Positions 53,911-63,835 of a DNA stretch of 64,000 bases are shown here, one piece after another. This DNA is from Mesostigma viride (lineage: Eukaryota > Streptophyta > Mesostigmatophyceae > Mesostigmatales > Mesostigmataceae): positions 4,158,763-4,222,762 of the forward strand of contig RPFO01000154.1 of the NCBI GenBank assembly GCA_009746045.1, given 5' to 3'. The position numbers were made by a program, and so were the translations under genes. Under the pieces are notes generated by a model. That model saw nothing but the letters and a program-made list of their open reading frames with translations. It did no database searches and was not told where the DNA came from. Within the stretch, counting starts at the first letter, position 1; each line of letters starts with the position of its first letter.

Positions 53911-55131
53911 TGTTTTCCGCGTTTTTTTTACGTTTTGCGCGGCTAGGATGCCAGAACGACAGGGCAACGATTTGAAGCCACAGATTTCGTATCTCTACTA
54001 AGTACTGACCCGTCTGAACTTTCACAATTCGACGCGATCTTATTTTGACATTGTGGTGCACAGTGCGCGCACCGTGCGGAGGTGGCCATGGCGACGTGCG
54101 TTCCGTTAAAATATGGCTAATCCGGCGGGCGACAGGCGAAAAAATTAAGCCGATGGTTAAAAGTGATGTTCTATTATGATGTTTCATAGCAAGATCTGCA
54201 CTATTTGCAAATTCGCTGCCTTTGTTGGTACAGATTTGCACGGGGGTCTCATCCAACGTCAATTTGGCCGCGATGAATAATCTAGCATGTGTGCCTGCGA
54301 CGGTAGAACTCGACATTCGTGGGTTATTTTGATGCAGCAAGAGCCGTTTAGTAACGGACACCATGAAAATAACCTAAGCATCTTCGATCTGCGGCCATTT
54401 CCTGTCATTTCTAAAATGATTTCGTTCAGGCCTGCGCGATCCGCGGTTAATCCATCCATGGCTGGCTGGCTTTTCTTGCGCGCCTGGGTAGGAAATAATG
54501 CCTGCCGTGGTACGTTGATTTGCCGCATGTCACCGCCCAGTCTGTTTGCGCTCTTAATGAACCTGGCATGAAACTTTTTGCGCCGTTTCTGGGTTTTTCT
54601 TGCTATTTTGTTCTCCACTTGTTGCAGTTGTGCTATCAGATTTTCCGCAGCTTTCAATGGTTTTCCTTACGCTGCGTATGCCATGCTTCCTAAAGCTACC
54701 CAGAATTGATCGGGCAGTTATCTGGCTTTGCTACGCTTCCTGTATGGAGGTTTTCACACGGTAGACATTCTATATTGCGTAGTCAAGGACCCTAGCTGCC
54801 TGGGAGCGGCATCACCGTTGCAAGGAGCTGGCGAGCTCATAGACGCCTGTCATGCTCTTCAGCCTGCTGGAAAACAAGGTTGTTGTATGGAAGGTGAGAA
54901 TATGTGAGTTACTTATCACATCCCCACCTGTTTAGCCTCCGTGGTCCCCCAACGGGGACACGAGATTAATTAATATTAATTAATTAATTCAGTTCATTAA
55001 TTAATTAATGCACACCACGAGTCACACACCTGTAGTCACATGCAGCTCAGTATATTCACATAGCATCGCACCATGCAAACATACTACATGCATTAATTGT
55101 ATACTACTGTAGTATTTGCGTGCATGCACAG
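53911..55131. other. hAT interior, no transposase recognised
   Basis: Minus-strand frames at 53849-54364 and 54259-54657 have no recognised hAT domain. A repeat-B-like tail (CCCCCAACGGGGACACGAG plus TTAA repeats) is at about 54945-55015. Confidence 0.4.
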
Positions 55132-55360
55132 CCACATATATATTCATTGAGAATGATAGATTACGGAGGTGAGATAGGCATGCAACATAAGGAAAAACCC
55201 GAGAACTGGGAGAATAACCCTGAAGAAATTAATAGTAATCTGACACAGACATCCAAGGATCACGCCAGCGGCACAAGGTACAACTAACTATACATCACAA
55301 AACTACACGCAGCAACAGCGCTGCCGGCCCACCATGCATGCATGCAGGCCTGGAAGGAAT

Positions 55361-58300
55361 CTAGACCGCATGGGTCGCGACAAAGTCGGCCCGGGTGCGG
55401 CGGAATAACACATCAGCCACGGTGCGAGTGAGGGCGAGTGACAGACGCTGCCGCCAATACGAGGACCACGTGCGGGCCGACCACGGGGCGGTCTGACCCT
55501 CGAGGTCGAGGCGGTCTTCACGGCGCTGGCAGCACTCGTGGAAAAACTCCGCTGTCTTGGGGCCCATGGCCCCGAACTCCTCAAGGACAAAGGGGATGAC
55601 CCGGTGGGGCCCCACATTGCCGTAGGAGGCAAACTTGTCGCGCTCAGCCACAGCGGCAGCAGCGCCGGCATCTACAGCCGCCCGGAGGATGTGGCGACCG
55701 GAAAGCGGCCGAGCCACGGAGACATCGATGAGCAGGTGGCAACCCTGCCCGTCGTAGTCAAGCACGGTAATGTCGGGGCGGTGGTTGGGTGAGTAGAGGG
55801 CGGCCCCATCCGCGTCCTCGCACTTAATGGTGGAGTGGGGAAAGACCGACCGAACCATGGCACACACCACCCGGAGGAGAGCGGTATGGAGATAGAGGAA
55901 CCAGTTCTGGTTCTGCTGGCCACCCATGCACGCGATGTAGTGCGTCCCAGTAGTATCCAGAGCAAGCCCGCAGCTGCCGCAGGACGCACCCGCCGTGATG
56001 AGAGGTTGCGGGGCAAAGAGCTGGTGGCGGAGAGCGATGGCGTAAAGGGCCGGAACCAGTGTGAACAAAGGGCTCATGGGGAGGGCGCGCAGGAATGCGG
56101 ACCCCACGCTCCCCTCAAGGGAAACGGAGTGAAGCCAAGCCTTCCCCTGATCGTTCAAGCTCGCATGCAGACCCATCCAGTCGGCACAGTGTAGTATACC
56201 CGCGTAGGTCTTTTGTTGTTTTTCATGAACGCAGGCAGGGAAGACACTAGGACTGACGACAGTGGACACGCCGGGCGTGCCCCGGGGCAGGCGACGGTGG
56301 ACGGCCTGAGCGGGGCGGACGAGGTCGCAAGCCTGCTGGATCCCGAGGTAAGAATCCTGCACAGCCTGCACAAAGGGGAAGGGGGATGGGGTGACCAAGT
56401 CGGGAATGGCGCTGACGGCGCTGGGGACCAACCGGCGGATCTCCGCCCAGGCCTGAGCAACAGAGCCAAGGAAGGCGGCGGGGGCGAGGCGGGCGGCGCG
56501 GGTGAGCCCACACCCGCCCATGCGGCAGGGGAGGGTGGCCAAGCGCATGGAGTGAGCTGGCAGGCTAGGGCCGGGGAGGAGCACCTGCAAGGCGGCCTGA
56601 ATGCGCTCGTCATGGCCTTCCGCGGCAAGCCGCACCAAGTGGGGGGGAGCGCCACGGAGCCAGTGAACCACCCGCGGGTGGGCGCAAAACCACAGGAGGA
56701 GCCCTTTGGTCTGGGGGTCCTTGAGGCGCGCCCAAGTCTCAAGGACATGGGTGCGCTGTTCCACGGTGGCCCGGAGCTCCTCTTCGACGTAGTCAGGGTC
56801 ACCCACAGGGACGCCCAGGCACGAGAAACCACGCGCCCGCGCCAATGCCCCCGGGATAGCCGCGGGGAAGCCAGAGCAGTCCCCCTGGGGCGAAAAGACT
56901 GCACACTTGGGGAGGGTGAGCCGAAGGTTGATGGCCGCCATGGCCACTTCAAGGGCAGCCAGGGCGGCAACCACAGCGTCGGCCGGGCCAAGGGCATGGA
57001 TATCGTCCATGTAGGCGAGGAGCACGACATCCGGGTGCGCAGCGTGGACACCTTGGAGAGCCTTGTGCAGCGGGGCAGACAGGTAAAAGGGGCCGAGGGG
57101 GTCACCTTGCTGGGTTCCCGTGCGGGAAGCGATGTCGGCGAACGTCCCATCCTCCATGAGGAAGGAGAGTTGAGTGGGTTCGCCGTAGCAGGCTGCTGTC
57201 CACGCAAGAAGGTCAGGGAACGCCTCGCCGACGGCCTCAAAGATGCTAGCCTTGGTGACAGCATTGAACGCATTGTGGCAATCCACCTTCAGCGCCACAT
57301 GGGTCGGATGCGTCTCGAGGTAGGCCTGAACTGTGTGCACGATGATGTCGCTGCCCCCTTTGGTGGCGACGCCAAGCTGGGCCGCGACGGACTCCTCAGT
57401 ATCACTCCGGTTGGGGCAGAAGTAGGCGCGAAACTCGGGGGCCTTTTGGCGACAAATGACCTTACTCACCAGCTTGCGTAGGACCTCGCCGCAAGCAATG
57501 GGACGAACGCGGCCAGCAGGCGGGGGGACGTCGTCTTTCAGGAGGGCAATGAGGCGTGCCCCAGCCAGCCAAGGGCGCGCCGCGGGGGCCAGGGACCCCG
57601 CGGCCAAGTCGGCGGCAGCCTCAAAGAGTGCGGTCGCCCCGCCATGGCCCGCCATCACGGAGAGGTGCTCGTAGCGCCAGCCTGAGGGGCCGGTGGAGGA
57701 GGCGTTCGGCAGATCCTTCAGCACAGCCGTGAAGATGTCCAGGTCCAGGACAATAGGCGGGGGCGGGGGGGTGGCCGGGGCGGGCACCGCAAAGGCCGGT
57801 TCGTCGGGGTGAAGGTCGCGCAAAGCCTGCAGGGTCGGGGGAGTGGAGGGAGCCAACGCGGTCAGTTCAAGCTTTTGCATGGCCCGGCTCAATTCACCTA
57901 CCTTCACCAACCGCATGACGTCAGCTTCCACCCGGGCAAAGGAGGCGGCCCCCGACACCCGGGTGGAGGCCGGAGGCTGCAGCGCCCACAGCCCTTCCCA
58001 ATCCCCGAGGAGGAACCGCCGGCAGCGAGCGATGACCGCACCCTGTACGCCACGCACGCCCCGCTCCAACGGCGCTAAGAGGAGCCGGGGGGTGACGAGA
58101 AACAGCTTGTGGCCGAGTTCGTCGAGAGGGTGACTATGCATCCGGGCCAGGGAAAGCAGGGCGCAGCGCGTAAACAAGCTCCGGGCGCGGTGAGGGACGT
58201 CCGGGAGCGTCATGCAAGGGTTGCGCGCACAGGCGGCAAAAGGGAGCGTGGCCAGGAATGCCCAGCCTGCCGAGAGGTCCCCCGGATCGCTCGTACCCTG

Positions 58301-61300
58301 CGATGCCGGTGGAGGGGCAGGGGCCGACCGAGGGGCCGCCCCGGACCGGGAGGCCGGTGCGGCCGCCGGGCCGCCGGGCAGGCCGTTCTGGGGGGTTTGG
58401 CGGCGGCACTGCCGCTCATGCTGGTACCGCCCGTGGATCGAAAAAATCCGCTGGCAATGGGCTGCCGGGCAGCGGTAGCAGTCCATGGCGCGCATGGCGG
58501 CCTCCGTGATGTGGGGGTGGGAAGCCCGAATGTGCACCAGCAACGAATTCCGGTTGGGCAGGCGCGCGCCACACGGGTCACCAAGGGGACCATCGACTTG
58601 GCAATAATGGAAGCCATCTGAGGGGGTGCGCCCACCCGGTTGGGCCGGCCCGGGTCGAGAGGGGGAGGGGTCGGGAGCACCCTCAGCCAGAGGAACTACA
58701 GCTGCAGCGGAACCCAGGGCGGGGCCGGCCGCCGGGCGGTCAGCAGGGCTCGTGGCAGCCGAGGACAAGACCGGCGCGGGGACGGCCCCCACGGCCGGGA
58801 GGGGGGCGCTGGAGGAGGCAGCCAAGCCGGCGCGCGACCCACGACCACGCACAGGGGAGGCAGGTGTCGGGGCAGGCGCGTGGGACTGGCGGCGCACGGA
58901 CACGGGCGAGGGCCCCAGCGGGAGAACGCCAGGAGGCAAGGGGGAAAGGACCGCGGCCCGGCAAAGGGGGCAGGTGGCGGAGGTCGTGTGCAAGCTCGTG
59001 GCGATGCAAGCTTGATGGAAGACGTGGCCGCAAGCAGGGAGGCGGCAGAGACCGTCACCAGGGCGAGGCAGGTCCAAGCAGATGGGGCAGGAGGGGCCGC
59101 TGGCAGTGACATCCACCAAGTGGGCCGGCCCGTAGTGGGCGGGCGCCGCGTCCCACCCCAGCTCCCAGCTCGGCAGTCGGGCGATCTCATCGGCGGAGAG
59201 AAGACGGCGGCGCGGACCAGCAGGGTGCCAGACATGGGGGATTGTTTGGGAATTAATTAATTATTCCCAGTGGCCACATGCCTGAATTATTTCTATTCTG
59301 GGCAGGTGGGTCTTTTGTGTGTTGTTTGTGATTTCTTGGAGTGTGTTTGATTAGCTACGTGCTGATATTTTTACTGACTTTTTTGAATCAGTACTTAGCA
59401 AGATATTAATCTATGTTGTGTGTGTTTTTTGTTATAGTGTACGGTTCTCAACTAGTATGCCAGCAGCTATGTCACTACGTTACATGGACAGTGATTCTTT
59501 ATTCCATGGACAGGTGTCACTTTACTGGATGAGATTCCATGCATTATATCAGGGTTGATTTTACAGATGACATCTGGCAATCATACAAACGGTTGTCTTA
59601 ACAGTTTGACATTTGGCAATCATACAAACAATATTCTAGAATCTGGCGATGGTTCTTTGGTTGTTTGCCATCTGGCAGTACCTCTTTTCTGCCTATAAAA
59701 ATACGATGCGGGCCATACCTAAAGCATCGTCTCTCATGCCATGTCTCTCGTAATAAATTCATCAATAAATGACATTCAATTTTAAACATGGTATCGGGAG
59801 GATGTTCGATCACCGTTTCTCCTCATGGCAGATTCTCCTACTTTTGCAAACGACGATGATTTTTTGCCTGATGACGATTTTGTCAATCGTCCTTGGGACT
59901 TTGACGTACTTGACGATCTCGAAGACTTTTTCGGACAGCCGGAACAAGGCGTCATTGTCGCCGAAGAACCTGTGATTGCGTATCCCGTTGGCTACGAGCA
60001 ATTCGAGAAACCAGGACTTTATCCTGAGAGTTCTCTGAGGTCTGTTTATTTTCCTCCTGCCAAAATCATTATCCGGTGGCAAGGAGCTGTATTTAAATTC
60101 GAATCGTCAAGCTTATCGGAAATCGAGAGTTTCTTGAAAGCCTACCTGGCGTCTAAAATTTTATCCGTCGTAAATGGCGAACGCACTCAAGGAGACGGCC
60201 CTCATTAGTGCCGTCAGCGGAATTCCTATTTTCAACGGTACCAGACTGGCCGACTACCCTGCGTTTAAAATTCGCTTCAAATCTGTCGCGGGAGCATTCA
60301 CCATGCTCAGTGTGCTGCACGGTGACGACGTTAACGACCGACAAGACCGCATTCTTTTTGCTGCACTTTGTTCGCGCCTGGACGGTCAGGCGCTTACCGT
60401 TGCTGATCAAGCTGAGCCTCGTCATGGCAGCGTGGCGTTCAAGCTCGTGGATGCCGTGTACATGACCAGCCACGGCATACCCGGTCTCACAAGCAGGAGC
60501 TCCGTCGTCAGCTACACCGCTGCGAGCTGGCTGAGGACGGCGACATGGGCCTGTACTTGACGGAACATGAACTACGCTACCGCGAGTACTTAAAGCTGGG
60601 GGGACGCTGCCTGAGACTGAATTCGTCCAGAATCTGCTGGATGGCCTCCCGGCCAAATATCGTCCACTTGTCGCTGCAGTTTTTGTGCGTGATGACATTT
60701 CTCTCACTGACGCACGCGTCCTCCTCCTCCAAGCCGCTGACCAGCTCAAGGACCGCCCAGCCGGTTCGACTGCGCCCGCCGGCTCGGCTGCGACTTCTCG
60801 CGACGAAGGCGAGCTCCCACCGGGCCAAGCATTTGCAACTCGCCCGGTGTGCAGCCATTGCAAGCGCCCTGGCCACCGTGCCGAGCGCTGCTGGACCAAG
60901 TATCCGGAGCGTCGCCCCCGGCCCAACGGCGGCGCCGTGCATTTTACGGAAACCAATCCTCTCATGGGCACCTCGACAATGGAGGCACCGGAAATGCCGT
61001 CCACATTTGCATTTTAAATTTTTCAGCCGTTTTTCCATCTTTTCGTCGGTTATTGCTGTACCGTAAAAAAAAACATCTCTTCGGGTTTTGTTGCTAAGCC
61101 CTATGTCAAAAAGCACACTTTTCAGCGTTGTCCCGTCGTGACCCGCTGCATATAGTGGCCCCGTCGTGGCCACCTCGGCGTAGGTAGTCTACGTAGTGCA
61201 CTAGTCCCGTCGTGACTAGTCTTTTTGGTTCGTGGTCAGCCAAAAACCACCTTGTACCGGTATGCTTCTGCCTTAAAGCCTATTGCCCGCTCACTACGGG

Positions 61301-63007
61301 GCATGTGTTTGAGGGGGGTGGCCCGTAGCAATCACCTGCCCTAGTCCTAGTTGTAAAGGTCCTTAGCCCTGAGTGCAATGACCGCTAGGAAATGGTTACT
61401 AGTTTGATAGGTGAATATAAACTGGGACATAGTACTAGCACTACTAGAGTGTTTCCCTCTTTAGGCAGTTGCCAAGGGGGGTGTTTGGGAATTAATTAAT
61501 TATTCCCAGTGGCCACATGCCTGAATTATTTCTATTCTGGGCAGGTGGGTCTTTTGTGTGTTGTTTGTGATTTCTTGGAGTGTGTTTGATTAGCTACGTG
61601 CTGATATTTTTACTGACTTTTTTGAATCAGTACTTAGCAAGATATTAATCTATGTTGTGTGTGTTTTTTGTTATAGTGTACGGTTCTCAACTAGTATGCC
61701 AGCAGCTATGTCACTACGTTACATGGACAGTGATTCTTTATTCCATGGACAGGTGTCACTTTACTGGATGAGATTCCATGCATTATATCAGGGTTGATTT
61801 TACAGATGACATCTGGCAATCATACAAACGGTTGTCTTAACAGTTTGACATTTGGCAATCATACAAACAATATTCTAGAATCTGGCGATGGTTCTTTGGT
61901 TGTTTGCCATCTGGCAGTACCTCTTTTCTGCCTATAAAAATACGATGCGGGCCATACCTAAAGCATCGTCTCTCATGCCATGTCTCTCGTAATAAATTCA
62001 TCAATAAATGACATTCAATTTTAAACAGGGATGCCCGCAAGCTCGAGCACATCGTGCAAGATGGCGGGCACGGCCGCACCCGCGCTCAGCTCAAGAACAC
62101 GCCCCCCCCCCGCATCGTACAGAACCAGGTCGCCGGCGTGCACGGTGACAGGAGCCCCGAAGTCAACGCGCAGGCGGGCGGCTTGCGCTGGGGTGACCGC
62201 CGTAGTCAAGCGCCCGTGGGCCTGCGCAACAAGGCCGGCCGAGCCGGGCCCGGCAGAGGCAAGAAACGTGTGCAGCTGAGGGCGATCGAGCAAGGCGTGG
62301 TCGGTGGCCCCCCCAGCGAGATATGTCTCACGGGCGGCCTGCTGGGCCTGCACGGCAAGCCCTGTAGCAAAGAGCACCACCGCCTGCGCCACTTGAGCGT
62401 CCAGATTCAGGAGCCATTCTTGGCGCACCGCGGGCAGGTGCCAAGGCAGGCGGCCGCCGGCATGGTAGTCCTCGAGGACAAACCCCCAAAGCGTGGAGGC
62501 AAGGACAGGGGGGGAGGCTGCCTGCAGCATGTGCCGGACACGAACCACAAGGGCACTAAATTCAGGGGGCCGTGGGAGCGTAGGAAACGCCGCGTGCAAG
62601 CCGACAGCGTCCAACAGCAAGGGGCAATACAGCCAAGAGAACGTGGCGTGCCGGAGCGCGCTGACGCCCGCAATGTTGGTGGGGGGCCAAACGGAGAAGT
62701 CGTGGGACCCAAGCGCAGCCGACCAGGGGCCCACCACAGGAGTCGCCGCAGGGTGTCCCACAGCCTCAGGGAGGAGAGCCGCCAGGGACCCCTCAAGCAC
62801 AGGAGGACGCAGGTCAGTGGCCACCGCCATGCTGGCCGGAGGTGGATCCCCAGAGCTAGGCGGGGCAGGGCCAGGGGACCCCGCGGAGGGGCCGGACGTG
62901 ACGGCGCGGGGAGAGCGGGAGCACGGTGTGGAGCCCTCCACGAGGGCCGCAAGGCCCAGGAGAGGGTCCAGCGAGGGGCTGCGGGAGGGGGCGCGGGCCG
63001 AATGGGA
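55361..63007 (-). CDS. non-LTR polyprotein: RING-H2, C2H2, reverse transcriptase, CCHC and restriction-like endonuclease
   Basis: Read as 63007-62028 joined to 59237-55361 (LTR element and one GGGAT removed), the frame is exactly 1,619 codons with the stop. The start is uncertain; the first Met is MAVATDLRPPVL. The first ~360 residues have no known domain. Then come a RING-H2 finger (about 377-423: CPICLDL, CGHVFHQAC, CPLC), a C2H2-like cluster (about 538-590), RT with RPIACGEVLRKLVSKVI, VALKVDCHNAFNAVT and LAYMDDIHALG (about 1069), CGSC...THYIAC (about 1414), and the endonuclease NHRPDITVLDYDG...HLLIDVSV (about 1482). CCHC followed by PD-x(n)-D is the C-terminal arrangement of R2-type elements. 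A RING finger is unusual there. By reading frame alone it was intact before the LTR insertion. Confidence 0.88.
59243..59788 (+). repeat. 5' LTR of the gag-only element
   Basis: 546 bp, TG...CA ends; includes TATAAAA (59694-59700) and AATAAA (59752-59757, 59764-59769). Confidence 0.96.
59694..59700 (+). promoter_or_regulatory. TATA box in the 5' LTR
   Basis: TATAAAA about 95 bp before the LTR end and 60-70 bp before AATAAA signals, the usual U3-R arrangement. Confidence 0.7.
59789..59801 (+). other. primer-binding site
   Basis: TGGTATCGGGAGG immediately after the 5' LTR. The usual Copia site complementary to initiator tRNA-Met begins TGGTATCAGAGC. Confidence 0.75.
59825..60208 (+). CDS. acidic small protein upstream of gag in the gag-only element
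   Basis: 127 codons starting MADSPTFANDDDF, very acidic at first (DDDFLPDDDF, DDLEDFFGQPEQ), then KIIIRWQGAVFKFES and SEIESFLKAYLASKIL. It overlaps the next ORF (60174) by 35 bases in another frame. I do not recognise it. Its position before gag parallels the small ORF upstream of the Gypsy gag at 3848-4240, but I see no clear sequence similarity. Confidence 0.6.
   Translation: MADSPTFANDDDFLPDDDFVNRPWDFDVLDDLEDFFGQPEQGVIVAEEPVIAYPVGYEQFEKPGLYPESSLRSVYFPPAKIIIRWQGAVFKFESSSLSEIESFLKAYLASKILSVVNGERTQGDGPH
60174..61016 (+). pseudogene. Copia-type gag with CCHC zinc knuckle, frameshifted
   Basis: Begins MANALKETALISAVSGIPIF, then NGTRLADYPAFKIRFKSVAG, in frame to about 60490. It continues in other frames with MGLYLTEHELRYREYLKLGG, FVQNLLDGLPAKYRPLVAAV and LTDARVLLLQAADQLKD, and the knuckle CSHCKRPGHRAERC (CX2CX4HX4C). 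It ends at 61016. The pattern resembles Copia gag (UBN2-type) proteins. At least two frameshifts separate the parts, despite the young LTRs, so mobility would depend on proteins supplied by another element. Confidence 0.8.
61017..61481 (+). other. non-coding 3' part of the gag-only element
   Basis: No coding seen. Contains repeated CCCGTCGTGAC/CCCGTCGTGGCC words (61132-61215) and ends with the purine tract AAGGGGGG (61474-61481). Confidence 0.6.
61482..62027 (+). repeat. 3' LTR of the gag-only element
   Basis: 546 bp, appears identical to 59243-59788; followed by GGGAT (62028-62032). Confidence 0.96.
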
Positions 63008-63023
63008 TTACCACATATATATT

Positions 63024-63431
63024 AATAATATAATTACTTACAGCAGAGTGAAATCACTCAAACCAAAGCAAACGCCCAGCTATAAACCTCTATACAGAGC
63101 CATGTCAAATCTCTATACTACGATAAGACCAATGGAAACTCCTAACGGGAGGAACCTAATAGCCCTGCTGCACCGCAAAATCAGCCCGCGTACGGCGGAG
63201 CATGATGTCAGCCATGGCCCGAGTCAGCGCCACCGACAAGCGCTGACGCCAATATGACGTCCAGGTCCGCGCCGACCATGGGGCCCGCTGGCCCTCCAGG
63301 TCCAGCCGGTCCTCCCGGAGCCGGCAACACTCCTTGAAGAAGGCGGAGGTCAGGGGCCCCATGGCCCCAAACTCCTCCAGGACAAAGGGCACCACACGAT
63401 GGTGCCCGACGTCGCCGTAGGCCAGGAGCTT
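63024..63431 (-). pseudogene. 5'-truncated second copy of the RLE-type element
   Basis: From 63431 downward it encodes KLLAYGDVGHHRVVPFVLEE, FFKECCRLREDRLDLEGQRA and MADIMLRRTRADFAVQQGY, closing with a TAG. The 3' UTR has the GAGTGATTTCACTC stem-loop and GTAAGTAATTATA. It is nearly identical in this part to the copy at 14080-14496 and abuts the 5' end of the main copy. Confidence 0.92.
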
Positions 63432-63560
63432 AACACACATTTTTTTTGGCCACATATATATATTAAAATATATAATTACTTGCATCAAAGTGAAGGCACC
63501 CAAGTAAACATAACCAATATAAAGCCACATATATACACATACACACAATTATGCATGCGC
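63432..63560 (-). repeat. 3' tail of a third RLE-type copy
   Basis: In minus orientation, CTTCACTTTGATGCAAGTAA and TTATATATTTTAATATATAT then GTGGCC: a diverged version of the same 3' terminus. It lies directly upstream of the second copy, so three copies run head to tail. Confidence 0.65.
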
Positions 63561-63734
63561 ACGTTTACATTCTCAGTATTACATGCAATACATCGATCGT
63601 GTCCACAATATCCACCGTATAGAGTATAGCCGAGGGTAGGGCAACCTTGGATTATGTCCAAAACAGTGTTAAAAACATGTGGATTGATGGTGGGTGTCTT
63701 AAAATGTGTAAAATCAGAGTATTCTGAGTGTGTC
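63561..63734. other. hAT interior, unassigned
   Basis: No feature recognised before the right subterminal repeats. Confidence 0.4.
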
Positions 63735-63835
63735 CGTACGAAAACGTATAATACCGTATTATACCGTATTATACCGTATTATACATTATACTCCACCGTG
63801 ACCGTATAACGCGTATAACGTACGATCTCACTCTG
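63735..63835. repeat. hAT right subterminal and terminal repeats
   Basis: CGTATAATACCGTATTATAC-type repeats, then the terminal repeat ending CACTCTG at 63835. Confidence 0.88.

Larger units (their letters stand above)
59243..62027 (+). mobile_element. gag-only LTR retrotransposon, 2,785 bp, LTRs apparently identical
   Basis: Two 546-bp LTRs (59243-59788, 61482-62027) start TGTTTGGGAA and end TTTTAAACA, with no differences seen by eye. GGGAT flanks both sides. TGGTATCGGGAGG directly after the 5' LTR resembles the initiator-methionine tRNA primer site, and AAGGGGGG before the 3' LTR is a polypurine tract. Only gag-like coding is inside. This indicates a recent, non-autonomous Copia-type insertion. 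Confidence 0.95.
55145..63010 (-). mobile_element. RLE-type non-LTR retrotransposon with RING finger, split by an LTR element
   Basis: CCACATATATATT flanks the element at 55132-55144 and 63011-63023, a 13-bp target duplication. Without the nested LTR element and its duplication it is about 5.08 kb and carries one long ORF. Other, truncated copies of the family occur at 13645-14508 and 63024-63431. The AT-rich target ending in GTGG (element strand) recurs at all of these. It is not proven that the 5' end is complete. Confidence 0.9.
53771..63835. mobile_element. hAT-like DNA transposon, 10,065 bp, non-autonomous, with nested retroelements
   Basis: Left end CAGTGTGAGATCATACG and right end, reversed, CAGAGTGAGATCGTACG (two mismatches in 17). 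CACTGTG-type ends with CAG-N-G and an 8-bp duplication CACGTGCG (53763-53770, 63836-63843) are typical of the hAT superfamily. GTATAATACG repeats lie just inside both ends (53788-53900 and 63735-63785). No transposase was recognised. About 7.9 kb of the element is a nested non-LTR retrotransposon. The target is a LINE RT gene. Confidence 0.88.

Noticed and set aside
56155-57481. Long plus- and minus-strand frames overlapping the RT region (422 and 372 codons)
   Set aside because: Shadow frames of the GC-rich non-LTR ORF; they lack domains, while the main frame has ordered RT motifs.
60577-61173. Minus-strand 198-codon frame opposite the gag of the LTR element
   Set aside because: Antisense of the frameshifted gag, which shows a clear CCHC knuckle on the plus strand.
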